Below, piece by piece: positions 41,909 through 51,552 of a DNA stretch of 64,000 nt. The stretch comes from an uncultured Muribaculaceae bacterium (lineage in GTDB: Bacteria > Bacteroidota > Bacteroidia > Bacteroidales > Muribaculaceae): NCBI GenBank assembly GCA_958436175.1, contig CAUBJF010000002.1, positions 186,001 through 250,000 on the forward strand, in the 5' to 3' direction. The notes below the pieces were generated by a model. That model did no database searches. It had not been told where the DNA came from and saw only the letters and a program-made list of their open reading frames with translations. The stretch's first letter is position 1; each line of letters starts with the position of its first letter. Both the position numbers and the translations under genes were made by a program.

Positions 41909-43348
41909 ATGTCAGATATATCAAAAATAGCCGAGGGTGAACACCTTGGATTGGCACAACAGATAGCCCTTACCGCCAAGCTTGCTGCTCCGGCGATTAT
42001 GGCTCAGTTGTCCACTATCCTGATGCAATATATCGACGCATCAATGGTAGGCCGACTTGGAGCGGACCAATCCGCCTCTGTAGGCTTGATGAACAGCAGC
42101 TTATGGATGTTCTGGGGAGTATGTTCCATGTTGACAATGGGCTTTTCAGTCCAGGTAGCCCATCGTCTCGGGGCCAAAGACAAAAGTGGGGCTCGAGCCG
42201 TTCTTCGTCAGGGAATAGTGGCATGCGCCATTATTTCAACTGTCATCACCATCATTGGAGCTTTCATTTCCGGTGCATTGCCCCGTTGGCTGGGTGGAGA
42301 TGAAACCATAGCACCGGGAGCTACGGTTTATTTCCTTACATTCATTCTCGCCCTACCCGTACTGACAATGAACTATCTCGGAGGAGGTATGTTGCGATGC
42401 GCCGGTAACATGAAGATACCGGCCGCCATCAACATTGGAATGTGTGTTCTCGATGTCTTCTTCAACCTTCTCCTCATATTCCCGTCACGCACAATAGTTT
42501 TATTTGGATGCCAAATCCCGATACCTGGTGCCGGACTTGGCATTTTTGGCGCGGCACTCGGCACAGTATGCGCCGAATGCATCTCTGCTGCTGTGATGAT
42601 GTGGTATCTGTGCCGCCGGCAGAAAGACCTCAACCTCCGTGGCTCTGAAGCTCATGTAAGTTATCGCCCGACAAAGACTGTCCTCAAGAAGGCTGCAAAA
42701 ATATCGGTCCCTATGGTTCTCGAACACATCATTTTCTGTGGCGCCCAAATCACTGTGACAATAATCATTGCGCCGCTCGGGGTAGTCGCTATCGCCGCGA
42801 ATGCTTTTGCCGTTACAGCCGAAAGCCTGTGCTACATGCCCGGATTCGGTATCGGAGACGCGGCAACTACTCTATGCGGCCAGAGTTATGGAGCAGCAAG
42901 ATATGACTTGGTAAAACGTTTCTGCCGACTTTCGACGCTCCTTGGCATGGCGGTGATGACCATAATGGGACTTATCATGTATATCTGCGCACCCTGGATG
43001 ATGGAAATTATGACACCTGTGGCAGCGATATCCGAAGCCGGTACGGAGATACTTCGTATTGAGGCTTGGGCCGAACCTATGTACGCGGCATCAATCGTCG
43101 CTTACGGAGCTTTTGTAGGAGTAGGCGACACCACTCTGCCTGCAATCATGAACTTCGGCAGCATATGGCTCGTCCGCATCCCTTTGGCCGCCATTTTAGC
43201 CCCGATAGCAGGGTTGAAAGGCGTATGGATAGCAATGGCCGCCGAGCTGTCATTCAGAGGTATAATATTCCTGTGTCGCATAAAATGGGGACATTGGCTC
43301 AAGCCGGATAAGACCCTTAATCCTCCTATGCCCGTCGAGGAAATATGA
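41909..43348 (+). CDS. MATE-family multidrug or metabolite exporter
   Basis: A 479-residue inner-membrane protein with about twelve hydrophobic segments, in two halves of six. An NGM-like LMQYIDASMVGRLG near the N terminus marks the MATE/NorM superfamily. Likely exports cationic compounds using an ion gradient; substrates are unknown. TACCTTTG ends only ten bases before the ATG, which raises the possibility of a nearly leaderless message, although no -33 element supports that promoter. Confidence 0.92.
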   Translation: MSDISKIAEGEHLGLAQQIALTAKLAAPAIMAQLSTILMQYIDASMVGRLGADQSASVGLMNSSLWMFWGVCSMLTMGFSVQVAHRLGAKDKSGARAVLRQGIVACAIISTVITIIGAFISGALPRWLGGDETIAPGATVYFLTFILALPVLTMNYLGGGMLRCAGNMKIPAAINIGMCVLDVFFNLLLIFPSRTIVLFGCQIPIPGAGLGIFGAALGTVCAECISAAVMMWYLCRRQKDLNLRGSEAHVSYRPTKTVLKKAAKISVPMVLEHIIFCGAQITVTIIIAPLGVVAIAANAFAVTAESLCYMPGFGIGDAATTLCGQSYGAARYDLVKRFCRLSTLLGMAVMTIMGLIMYICAPWMMEIMTPVAAISEAGTEILRIEAWAEPMYAASIVAYGAFVGVGDTTLPAIMNFGSIWLVRIPLAAILAPIAGLKGVWIAMAAELSFRGIIFLCRIKWGHWLKPDKTLNPPMPVEEI

Positions 43349-43505
43349 CAGCTCGGGGGTTGACATTGATCTTCATAGCGTTTCAACTCTTGTTATATCC
43401 GAATTTGTCTTTGTTTTACATATCTGTCATTATTATTTGTACCTAACCAATATACTTTTCGATGCATTTCATCCAGTTTTATGCAGCTATCCCGGGGATT
43501 TTTAG

Positions 43506-43513
43506 TATATTTG
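43506..43513 (+). promoter_or_regulatory. -7 element of the type IX-sorted protein gene
   Basis: TATATTTG lies 25 bases upstream of the ATG at 43538. The -33 region is only a TTTT at a longer-than-usual spacing. Confidence 0.5.
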
Positions 43514-43537
43514 TAAGATATTTCCACGATAAAAGCA

Positions 43538-44875
43538 ATGCATAAAAACATTATACCCTCTCTTTTCGTCTCTGCTTTAGTCTTTGGTAGTCATTCAACA
43601 GCTTTTGCGGACGGTATCGTCTTCGAGAACTCAGGACAGCTTCCAATCGAGGTCAAAGCGGAATCCAACAGCGGTCTCGATGCTATCTATGTTCTCCCTT
43701 CCGCAGCTCCATCAGTCATCATGCGCTATGAGTCGCCAAACCCGATTCGCTGGTATCGCTATGGCAACCTTGGAGCTGCCTACGCCGAAGAAATGACGCC
43801 TGTCCGCCAAGGAAACTCATGGACTCTTCCGCTTAACGGAGAAGATTCCGGATATTTCATAGAAGAAGGGAGCAAACGTTTCGCGTTCTGGATCTGCGAC
43901 TACTCCAAACATGAGCTGCGACTTGAAAACCTGACAGATTCACCCGAACAAGAATGCGACCGTACCGTGCTGACTTTCACAGGTTCAGCTGAAAGCATCC
44001 CATTCTTCTCCGTGACCGGGCGGCGCCTGACTATATCGCGTGAATTAAAACTAAGCTACCACAATCTTAAATACGATGAAGAGAATTTTGTGTATAATAC
44101 TGTCGAGGAAACCAATACTCTCGAGGAGGTGCACTCAACACTGAGCATTCCGGTAGTATATACTTCCACGGATTTTACTCTTAGTGGCGACCGTTTTATG
44201 CTTGCATGGGGAAGAGAAGAGAGTATAACCTCTCCCATCATAGACCCTACAGGAGTATCATGCGAAAGCCGTGCCTCACAGGAGCAGCGTGATAACGACA
44301 ATGAGCAAAAAGATGATGCCGCGCTCGGCGGATCAGCGCCGTGTGAAATCAAATTCGAAGCTATCAAAACGGACGGCGCTGTATTCTACGAATGGCAGAT
44401 TTCTCGATTCCCTGAGTTTGATATCGTCGACAACTCATACACTGATCTCAATTTCGACTATACTTTCTACGACAGCGGTAACACATACGTACGGTTTGTC
44501 GTTAACAACGCTGCAGGAACATGCGAATACACTAGTCCGACATATGAGATTTTCATCGGAGAATCCAAGCTTGAAATTCCTAATGCTTTTTCCCCCAATT
44601 CCTCTCCGGGCGTCAACGACGAATGGAAGGTAAGCTACAAATCCCTAATAAATTACGAGTGTCATATATTCAATAAGTGGGGTAAGAAGCTTTTCTCTTC
44701 GACAAATCCCGCAGAAGGATGGGACGGTAAAATCAATGGCAAAAATGTACCCTCAGGCGTTTATTACTACGTCATCAAAGCCGAGGGTGCCGACGGAATA
44801 ATCTACGACAAAGCCGGAGACATCAACATCATCGACTATAAGATGCCGACAGGCACAGAAAATCCTGACGAATAG
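43538..44875 (+). CDS. Exported protein with gliding-motility (type IX, type B) C-terminal domain
   Basis: A 445-residue protein with a signal peptide (about residues 1-24, ending AFA), a beta-rich middle region of unknown type, and a C-terminal domain of about 85 residues that begins IPNAFSPN and contains IFNKWGKKLF, GWDGKINGK and VPSGVYYYVI. Those are marks of the gliding-associated type B sorting domain recognised by the type IX secretion system. It is therefore predicted to cross the outer membrane and remain attached or be released. The middle region gives no function. Confidence 0.87.
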   Translation: MHKNIIPSLFVSALVFGSHSTAFADGIVFENSGQLPIEVKAESNSGLDAIYVLPSAAPSVIMRYESPNPIRWYRYGNLGAAYAEEMTPVRQGNSWTLPLNGEDSGYFIEEGSKRFAFWICDYSKHELRLENLTDSPEQECDRTVLTFTGSAESIPFFSVTGRRLTISRELKLSYHNLKYDEENFVYNTVEETNTLEEVHSTLSIPVVYTSTDFTLSGDRFMLAWGREESITSPIIDPTGVSCESRASQEQRDNDNEQKDDAALGGSAPCEIKFEAIKTDGAVFYEWQISRFPEFDIVDNSYTDLNFDYTFYDSGNTYVRFVVNNAAGTCEYTSPTYEIFIGESKLEIPNAFSPNSSPGVNDEWKVSYKSLINYECHIFNKWGKKLFSSTNPAEGWDGKINGKNVPSGVYYYVIKAEGADGIIYDKAGDINIIDYKMPTGTENPDE

Positions 44876-44919
44876 ATATAAACTCATATCCAGACCTATA
44901 ATTACACTTTCCAACAGGT

Positions 44920-45852
44920 ATGAAGAAAACACTACTATCTCTCCTATTTGGCTCTTTTATCTTTACTGGAGCCATGGCTCAACGTAAGCCCATCAACTTC
45001 AGCGATGTCTATTCGCCTGAAGTACCGGCTTCAGTCAAGATATGCGACCAGACAATAGATCTCGACAGAGTCGATATGTACGAACGCTTCGACCGCGAAC
45101 TCTCCTCTATAGTATATACTCACGGCACAACACTACTGATAATAAAGAGAGCAAACAAATACTTCCCCGAAATGTCGAAGATCCTGAAGCAATACGGTGT
45201 TCCTCAGGACCTACTGTACCTCGCTTGTGTTGAAAGCTCTCTAAACCAAAGGGCTTATTCTCCTGCCAAAGCTGCCGGATTCTGGCAATTCATACCCTCT
45301 ACAGCCAAAGAATACGGTCTGGAAGTTAACGACGAGATTGATGAACGTTATAATATCGAAAAAGCCACAGCAGCTGCAGCACGTTTTCTCAAGAAAGCCT
45401 ACGGCCGTTATCAAGACTGGCCCTCGGTTATGGCATCATACAACGGAGGCATGACACGAGTCACCAACGAACTCGACCGACAGAACGCCGACACATCGCT
45501 CGACCTTTACCTTGCCGAAGAAACCACAAGATACCCTTTCCGAATCATGGCTATGAAGACTGTGATGGAGAATCCCGGGAAATACGGTTTCCATCTTCGC
45601 GACGACCAGCTTTACCAACCCGTAAAGTTCAAGACCTTAGAGGTCAGCGGGCCGATCGAAAGCTGGCCCGACTGGGCCGAAGAGCAGGGAGTCAACTACT
45701 CAATCCTCCGCGAAGAAAACCCATGGATACGAGCCAAGAAGCTCACCAATAAGACTGGAAAGACCTACAAGGTCCGAATTCCGACCAAAGAGTCACTCTC
45801 TCGCCGCAAAGCCGGCACTACGACATTCAACCCCAACTGGACAGACAGATAA
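44920..45852 (+). CDS. Lytic transglycosylase, MltD/Slt type
   Basis: A secreted peptidoglycan lytic enzyme of 310 residues. Signal peptide about 1-20 (ending AMAQ). The SLT domain has the catalytic Glu105 in ACVESSLNQ, then AAGFWQFIP and a YNGG motif. The C-terminal part has one LysM-like segment (about 235-290). It starts 44 bases after the type IX-sorted protein and ends directly at uvrA. Confidence 0.92.
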   Translation: MKKTLLSLLFGSFIFTGAMAQRKPINFSDVYSPEVPASVKICDQTIDLDRVDMYERFDRELSSIVYTHGTTLLIIKRANKYFPEMSKILKQYGVPQDLLYLACVESSLNQRAYSPAKAAGFWQFIPSTAKEYGLEVNDEIDERYNIEKATAAAARFLKKAYGRYQDWPSVMASYNGGMTRVTNELDRQNADTSLDLYLAEETTRYPFRIMAMKTVMENPGKYGFHLRDDQLYQPVKFKTLEVSGPIESWPDWAEEQGVNYSILREENPWIRAKKLTNKTGKTYKVRIPTKESLSRRKAGTTTFNPNWTDR

Positions 45853-48732
45853 ATGAACGAACAGCACATAGATACTCACGATACAATAGACGGCACCGGC
45901 TCAATAAACGTTGTGGGAGCAAGGGTGAACAATCTTAAGAACATCGATGTCACCATTCCTCACAACAAACTTACCGTCATCACCGGTCTCAGCGGCTCGG
46001 GAAAGTCTTCACTGGCCTTCGACACAATATTCGCGGAAGGTCAACGACGCTACATCGAAACTTTCTCGTCCTATGCACGAAACATGCTCGGTTCTCTCGA
46101 GCGACCCGATGTCGACAGCATCAGCGGACTATGCCCAGTTATAGCCATCGAACAGAAAACAATAAACCGCAATCCTCGAAGCACAATAGGCACTGTTACT
46201 GAAGTCTACGATTTCCTCCGTCTCCTCTTTGCCCGTGCCGGTCATGCCCGAAGCTATATCTCCGGGCATGAAATGGTCAAATACACCGACGAGAAGATAG
46301 TGGACCTAATTCTTGACAAATACGAAGACCGAAAGCTCTATATCCTCGCCCCACTTGTCAAAAACCGAAAAGGTCATTACAAAGAACTATTCGAATCCCT
46401 GATAAAGAAAGGCTTTCTTAATGTCCGTGTCGACGGAGAGCTTACCGAGATTCGACAGGGAATGCGCCTCGACCGATACAAAAACCACAGCATCGAACTT
46501 GTCATCGATCGCCTCAAGGTATCTGCCAAGGATCGGGAGAGACTGCTTGCGTCTGTAGAAAATGCACTCAACCAAGGTGATAAGGAAATGATGGTTTACG
46601 ACGTAGACCACGACGAAACAGCTCATTACAGTCAAGAGCTGATGGATCCTGTAAGCGGCATATCATACCACGACCCGGCTCCTCATAATTTTTCCTTCAA
46701 CTCTCCACAAGGTGCCTGCCCTTGCTGCCGGGGACTCGGTTACGTCAATATCATAGACCGACAGAAGATAGTCCCCGACGAAAATCTTTCTATCTATGCC
46801 GGAGCTCTGGCTCCTTTAGGCAAGTACAAAGATTCCCTCATCTTTTTGCAGATGCGTTCCCTCCTCGAGCGTCACGGATTCGATATCAAGACACCATTCA
46901 AGAACCTTAGCGAAGAAGCTATCGATGAGATTTTCAACGGGTGCACGTCTGTTCCGCCTTTGAATGGCAATGCTGCCTCAGGATTTGACTATTTCAGAAC
47001 CTTCGACGGCATCGTCAAATACATCGAGTCGCTTCAGGACGAAGACGCGGGTTACTCTGCAAAAAAATGGAGCGGACAGTTCGTCAGCCGTTGCATATGT
47101 CCCGAGTGTAATGGCGACCGACTCAATCGCGAAGCACTACATTTCTTTGTCGACGGCAAGAACATCGCCGAATTGTCGCGCATGGACATCGACGAACTCT
47201 ACCGATGGAGCCAGACCGTCACAGACCGTCTCGAAGGGCGCGACAAGGCAATAGCAGCAGAAATCATCAAAGAGATACGTACGCGACTGCATTTCCTTGT
47301 AGCAGTCGGCCTTGGCTATCTTCAACTATCACGAGGCTCTGCGACACTGTCAGGCGGAGAAAGCCAGCGAATACGTCTTGCTACACAACTTGGTTCGGAA
47401 CTTGTCAACGTACTGTACATCCTCGACGAGCCGAGCATCGGTCTGCATCAGCGCGACAACGACCGTCTTATAAACTCCTTGAAAGACCTTCGCGACGCGT
47501 CCAACACCGTCATAGTAGTCGAACACGATAAAGACATTATGCGTCAGGCTGACTATATCATCGATATTGGTCCTGGTGCTGGGCGCCGTGGAGGCCAAGT
47601 CGTATTCGAAGGAACACCAAAGGAAATGGCGGGAACCGACACCGTTACGGCTCGATATCTTGATGGGCGAGAATGCATTCCAACGCCTTCCATACGTAGA
47701 CCCGGCAACGGCAAAGCATTGACCATTAAAGGTTGTACCGGCCACAACCTTAAAAATATCGATTTCAAGCTACCACTAGCAACCCTGTCGGTAGTAGCCG
47801 GCATATCCGGCAGCGGCAAATCTTCGCTCGTGGCCGGGACCCTTCAACCTCTCCTCTCCAAGCATTTCTACAATGCCAACGGCGAACCTTTGCCATATAG
47901 CGAGATAGAAGGACTCGAAAACATCGACAAACTCGTTACTGTCGACCAGTCGCCGCTCGGACGCACGCCACGTTCTAACCCTGCGACATATACAGGAGTT
48001 TTCACCGATATCCGCTCCTTGTTTGTCGGTTTGCCCGAGGCCAAAATCAGGGGTTACAAACCAGGGCGTTTCTCATTCAACGTATCCGGCGGACGCTGCG
48101 AGGCCTGCAAAGGAAATGGTTACAAAACTATCGAGATGAATTTCCTCCCGGACGTTCTGGTTCCTTGCGAAGAATGTCATGGCAAACGTTACAACCGCGA
48201 AACCCTTGAAGTTCGATTCAAGGGTAAGTCTATAGCCGATGTTCTGGACATGACGGTTGACCAGGCGGTCGATTTTTTCAGCGGTATACCTCACATTCTC
48301 CGTAAAATTAAAGTCTTGCAAGATATCGGACTCGGATATATCAAACTCGGGCAACCTTCTTCAACCCTTTCGGGTGGAGAAAATCAAAGGGTGAAACTTG
48401 CCACGGAACTTGCAAGAAGAGATACGGGACGAACTCTATTCATACTCGACGAACCAACTACAGGTCTGCATTTCGACGACATACGCACACTGATGGGTAT
48501 ACTGAACAAGCTTGTCGACAAAGGTAACACAGTGCTGATTGTAGAACACAATCTCGATGTTATCCGCCTGGCCGACTATATGTTCGACATGGGTCCTGAA
48601 GGAGGCTCCAACGGAGGATATATTCTCGCCCAGGGTACTCCTGAGGAAGTGGCTGCGGGCGATTCCCCGACAGCGCCATTCCTCCGAGAGGAAGGTATAG
48701 AGCCTAATAAAAAAGCTGATGCAGCTCTTTGA
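45853..48732 (+). CDS. uvrA: Excinuclease ABC subunit A
   Basis: The damage-recognition ATPase of nucleotide excision repair, 959 residues. Two ABC modules are visible: Walker A GLSGSGKSS near residue 45 and GISGSGKSS near 650, with signatures LSGGESQR and LSGGENQR. Zinc sites include CPCC and CPECNG in the first half and CEACKGNG...CEECHG in the second. The start follows the previous stop at one base. The 3' end overlaps the convergent HD gene by 29 bases. Bacteroidetes often have two uvrA genes; whether this is the principal one cannot be told here. Confidence 0.94.
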   Translation: MNEQHIDTHDTIDGTGSINVVGARVNNLKNIDVTIPHNKLTVITGLSGSGKSSLAFDTIFAEGQRRYIETFSSYARNMLGSLERPDVDSISGLCPVIAIEQKTINRNPRSTIGTVTEVYDFLRLLFARAGHARSYISGHEMVKYTDEKIVDLILDKYEDRKLYILAPLVKNRKGHYKELFESLIKKGFLNVRVDGELTEIRQGMRLDRYKNHSIELVIDRLKVSAKDRERLLASVENALNQGDKEMMVYDVDHDETAHYSQELMDPVSGISYHDPAPHNFSFNSPQGACPCCRGLGYVNIIDRQKIVPDENLSIYAGALAPLGKYKDSLIFLQMRSLLERHGFDIKTPFKNLSEEAIDEIFNGCTSVPPLNGNAASGFDYFRTFDGIVKYIESLQDEDAGYSAKKWSGQFVSRCICPECNGDRLNREALHFFVDGKNIAELSRMDIDELYRWSQTVTDRLEGRDKAIAAEIIKEIRTRLHFLVAVGLGYLQLSRGSATLSGGESQRIRLATQLGSELVNVLYILDEPSIGLHQRDNDRLINSLKDLRDASNTVIVVEHDKDIMRQADYIIDIGPGAGRRGGQVVFEGTPKEMAGTDTVTARYLDGRECIPTPSIRRPGNGKALTIKGCTGHNLKNIDFKLPLATLSVVAGISGSGKSSLVAGTLQPLLSKHFYNANGEPLPYSEIEGLENIDKLVTVDQSPLGRTPRSNPATYTGVFTDIRSLFVGLPEAKIRGYKPGRFSFNVSGGRCEACKGNGYKTIEMNFLPDVLVPCEECHGKRYNRETLEVRFKGKSIADVLDMTVDQAVDFFSGIPHILRKIKVLQDIGLGYIKLGQPSSTLSGGENQRVKLATELARRDTGRTLFILDEPTTGLHFDDIRTLMGILNKLVDKGNTVLIVEHNLDVIRLADYMFDMGPEGGSNGGYILAQGTPEEVAAGDSPTAPFLREEGIEPNKKADAAL

Positions 48733-49249
48733 AGCGAGTTAGGACACCCTCGCCAAAATGAGCCATACTATTCTCGACACGCTCCAGACTCTTGCGTCCC
48801 ATATCGGAACCCTTCGAATAGAAACAGTCAGAGTAGCATACAAGTTTTTCGAGTGTGGTCTCTGGCATATAGCATCTTCCCTGAGATAACGGAAGCTTCG
48901 CCATTTCAATTTCTTCGGCTGTTAACCCGGCACCGGTATGCCGCTCAGCCACACGGGCTATCTCCTCAGGCAGACCGACAGAACGAATCATGTCGGCACC
49001 GATTGCTCCATGACATAGATATGGAGCATTTCCGAAACAGTCTATTCCTGGAGCGTCTGTCTCGATGATGCCTATGTCGTGAAGCATAGCTGCAGCTTCA
49101 AGAGTATCCTCGTCGAGCCCTAGTTCCTTCTCCCGGTTTATCTGCATAGCCATATCAGCAACTGCTCTGCTGTGCGACAGTAAAATCCCGCGCACCTTTC
49201 GGTGCACGGGATAATATTTGTCTATAAGTTCTTGCCAGGCGATTTTCAT
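48704..49249 (-). CDS. HD-domain phosphohydrolase
   Basis: A 181-residue metal-dependent phosphohydrolase. The HD motifs are LSHSRAVADM, AAMLHDIGI and AERHTGAG. The short size and the DIGIIETDAPGID segment fit the YedJ/HDIG-type enzymes that act on nucleotides or small phosphates. The ATG at 49249 overlaps the ilvE stop as ATGA and is preferred over an ATG at 49267. Substrate unknown. Confidence 0.87.
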   Translation of the reverse strand: MKIAWQELIDKYYPVHRKVRGILLSHSRAVADMAMQINREKELGLDEDTLEAAAMLHDIGIIETDAPGIDCFGNAPYLCHGAIGADMIRSVGLPEEIARVAERHTGAGLTAEEIEMAKLPLSQGRCYMPETTLEKLVCYSDCFYSKGSDMGRKSLERVENSMAHFGEGVLTRFKELHQLFY

Positions 49250-50268
49250 TCTACTATCGTATTCCATCCATGGGTATCTTCGACCTCACCGTTGCGGATA
49301 GCGTTGAGACGATTGTAGAATTCTGTTGTGACAGGACCGGGCTTACCGTCTTTGGAGAGTATGTACTTCTTACCTGTATCCAGATCGTGAATCTCACCAA
49401 CGGGCGAGCATACAGCTGCAGTACCACAAGCAGCAGCTTCGCTACAGTCTTCGAGTTCGTCGACTGTGATATGACGCTGTTCGACTTCCATACCCATGTC
49501 ACGAGCAATTTCCATCAGGCTCATGTTTGTAATCGAAGGGAGAATAGAATCACTCTTCGGAGTTATATATTTGCCGTCCTTGATGGCATAGAAGTTGGCC
49601 GGCCCGCATTCGTCGAGGTATTTCTTTTCTTTGGGGTCGAGATAGAGAACAGCGGAATAACCGAGTTCGTGAGCCTTATGTCCGGCACCGAGAGAGGCGG
49701 CATAGTTACCGCCGACTTTCCAACGTCCTGTACCCTGAGGAGCGACGCGGTCGTACTTACGCATGATACAGATATTGGTGTTCTTGAATCCGCCTTTGAA
49801 GTATGGGCCGACGGGAGTTACCATTATGATGAACAAATATTCGTCGGCTTCCTTGACACCGATGCGAGGCGTAAGGCCAATTTCGAGAGGTCGGATATAG
49901 AGAGAGGCACCACTGCCGTATGGTGGTATGAAACGTTCGTTGAGTTTGACCACCTTGATGCACATTTCCTTGAAAAGCTCTATGGGAACAGGAGCCATAA
50001 GAAGTCCTTTGGCAGATTCAATCAAACGTTTCGCATTCTCTTCAAGACGGAAGATACGGATTTTACCATCGGCACCACGGAAAGCTTTCAAACCTTCAAA
50101 GATTTCCTGTCCGTAATGAAGAGTCGTGGCCGCCATGTGAATGTTGATTGTATCAGAAGTCGATACTTCGATAGGGCCCCATTTGCCGTCGCGATAGACG
50201 CAGCGTACATTATAATCTGTAGGATAGTAACCGAAGGGGAGATTTCCCCAGTCTATTTGTGTCTCCAT
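49246..50268 (-). CDS. ilvE: Branched-chain amino acid aminotransferase
   Basis: A PLP class IV aminotransferase that forms valine, leucine and isoleucine from their keto acids. The PLP Lys is in GRWKVGGNYAAS near residue 190, and the EIFEGLKAF, SLYIRP and ACGTAA segments are typical. Length is 340 residues from the ATG at 50268; a TTG at 50298 upstream is rejected. A -7 element lies 28 bases upstream. Confidence 0.95.
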   Translation of the reverse strand: METQIDWGNLPFGYYPTDYNVRCVYRDGKWGPIEVSTSDTINIHMAATTLHYGQEIFEGLKAFRGADGKIRIFRLEENAKRLIESAKGLLMAPVPIELFKEMCIKVVKLNERFIPPYGSGASLYIRPLEIGLTPRIGVKEADEYLFIIMVTPVGPYFKGGFKNTNICIMRKYDRVAPQGTGRWKVGGNYAASLGAGHKAHELGYSAVLYLDPKEKKYLDECGPANFYAIKDGKYITPKSDSILPSITNMSLMEIARDMGMEVEQRHITVDELEDCSEAAACGTAAVCSPVGEIHDLDTGKKYILSKDGKPGPVTTEFYNRLNAIRNGEVEDTHGWNTIVE

Positions 50269-50295
50269 GCAGTCATTTTTTAGTTTATGGATGTG

Positions 50296-50303
50296 CAAAT
50301 ATA
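50296..50303 (-). promoter_or_regulatory. -7 element of ilvE
   Basis: Minus-strand TATATTTG, 28 bases before the ilvE ATG. A -33 TTTG is not evident. Confidence 0.5.
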
Positions 50304-50387
50304 AGCATTAAATCCTTTAAAAAACTATTTTATCAAAAAAAATCATATTCACTACGCATACCATAACAATTAATGAGAAAAATTATG

Positions 50388-50395
50388 TACCTTTG
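50388..50395 (+). promoter_or_regulatory. -7 element of the ROK kinase gene
   Basis: TACCTTTG, 48 bases before the ATG at 50443; the -33 region is A/T rich without a clear TTTG. Confidence 0.5.
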
Positions 50396-50442
50396 AGGAC
50401 AATTAAAGTAAATAATAACATCACCAAAGATTGTAACAAACC

Positions 50443-51420
50443 ATGAAACCATACGTACTTGGTATCGATGTCGGAGGCACAAACACCGTATTCGGTATTG
50501 TCGATGCCCGAGGCAATGTCATTGCCAGCTCTTCAATAAAGACAGGAAAACACGCAGACTTCGAGAACTATCTTGAAGATCTATATACTGAAGCTACCCG
50601 TCTCATCAAAGCCAATGAAGCAGAAGATAAGATTCAGGGCATAGGCATAGGAGCACCCAATGCCAACTACTATACAGGACGAATAGAAAACGCCGTCAAC
50701 CTACCCTGGCCTTCTTTGCCCCTTGCTCAGCTTGTCAGCGATAAATTCGGCATTCCTGTAGCTGTCACAAACGATGCCAACGCGGCAGCCCTCGGAGAAA
50801 TGACTTACGGTGCGGCGCGCGGTTTGAAAGATTTCATTATGATAACCCTCGGTACCGGTGTTGGTTCCGGAATTGTCATCAACGGTCAGGTTGTATACGG
50901 TCATGACGGCTTCGCTGGCGAACTCGGCCACGTGATTATCAAGAGAAACAACGGTCGCCTCTGTGGTTGCGGAAGATGTGGCTGTCTCGAGACTTACTGC
51001 TCAGCTACCGGCGTTGCCCGCAGCGCTCGCGAATTCCTCGAAATCCGTCAGGAACCCTCTCTGCTCCGCGAAATACCTATCGAAGAAATTACATCGAAAG
51101 ATGTCTACGATGCAGCTATGAACGGAGACCAGATCGCCAAGGACATATTCACATATACAGGTACTCTCCTGGGAGAGGCCATGGCTGATATGACGGTTTT
51201 CTCCTCTCCGGAGGCTTTCATACTTTTCGGTGGTCTTGCCAAGAGCGGCGACCTTCTCTTGCGCCCGATAAAAGAAGCCATGGACAAGAATATGCTTGCT
51301 ATCTTCAAGGGCAAGCCGAAAGTCATACTCAGCGAACTAAAAGAAGCCGATGCTGCCGTCCTCGGCGCAAGTGCCCTTGGCTGGGAGGCGAAGCCCATTC
51401 AAGCAGCTCCCGCACAGTAA
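50443..51420 (+). CDS. ROK-family glucokinase
   Basis: Phosphorylates glucose or a related sugar with ATP. The sequence has GIDVGGTNTVFG at the N terminus, LGTGVGSGIV and GELGH, and the ROK zinc cluster CGCGRCGCLE near residue 177-186. Length (325 residues) matches Bacteroidetes glucokinases rather than ROK repressors, as there is no helix-turn-helix. It has its own terminator directly downstream. Confidence 0.92.
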   Translation: MKPYVLGIDVGGTNTVFGIVDARGNVIASSSIKTGKHADFENYLEDLYTEATRLIKANEAEDKIQGIGIGAPNANYYTGRIENAVNLPWPSLPLAQLVSDKFGIPVAVTNDANAAALGEMTYGAARGLKDFIMITLGTGVGSGIVINGQVVYGHDGFAGELGHVIIKRNNGRLCGCGRCGCLETYCSATGVARSAREFLEIRQEPSLLREIPIEEITSKDVYDAAMNGDQIAKDIFTYTGTLLGEAMADMTVFSSPEAFILFGGLAKSGDLLLRPIKEAMDKNMLAIFKGKPKVILSELKEADAAVLGASALGWEAKPIQAAPAQ

Positions 51421-51441
51421 TAAATCTTTTTTCCTATAACC

Positions 51442-51476
51442 GAGACCGGCTTCACAAAGATAGCCGGTCTCTTTTT
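51442..51476 (+). terminator. Intrinsic terminator after the ROK kinase gene
   Basis: GAGACCGGCT pairs perfectly with AGCCGGTCTC across a ten-base loop, followed by TTTTT. Confidence 0.92.
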
Positions 51477-51499
51477 GCATAATACGTGCCCTTCAACTG

Positions 51500-51531
51500 T
51501 TTGCCTTTGTAATAATTTATGAGTAAATTTG
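51500..51531 (+). promoter_or_regulatory. Promoter of the RND efflux operon
   Basis: TTTG at 51500-51503, a 20-base spacer and TAAATTTG at 51524-51531. The leader to the ATG at 51553 would be about 15 bases. Confidence 0.8.
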
Positions 51532-51552
51532 CAGAATCAATCACATCCAGAT

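Noticed and set aside
49270..50283. A 337-residue plus-strand ORF opposite ilvE
   Set aside because: It mirrors the ilvE codons in antisense; ilvE is a clear conserved gene with catalytic residues, while this frame shows no motif.
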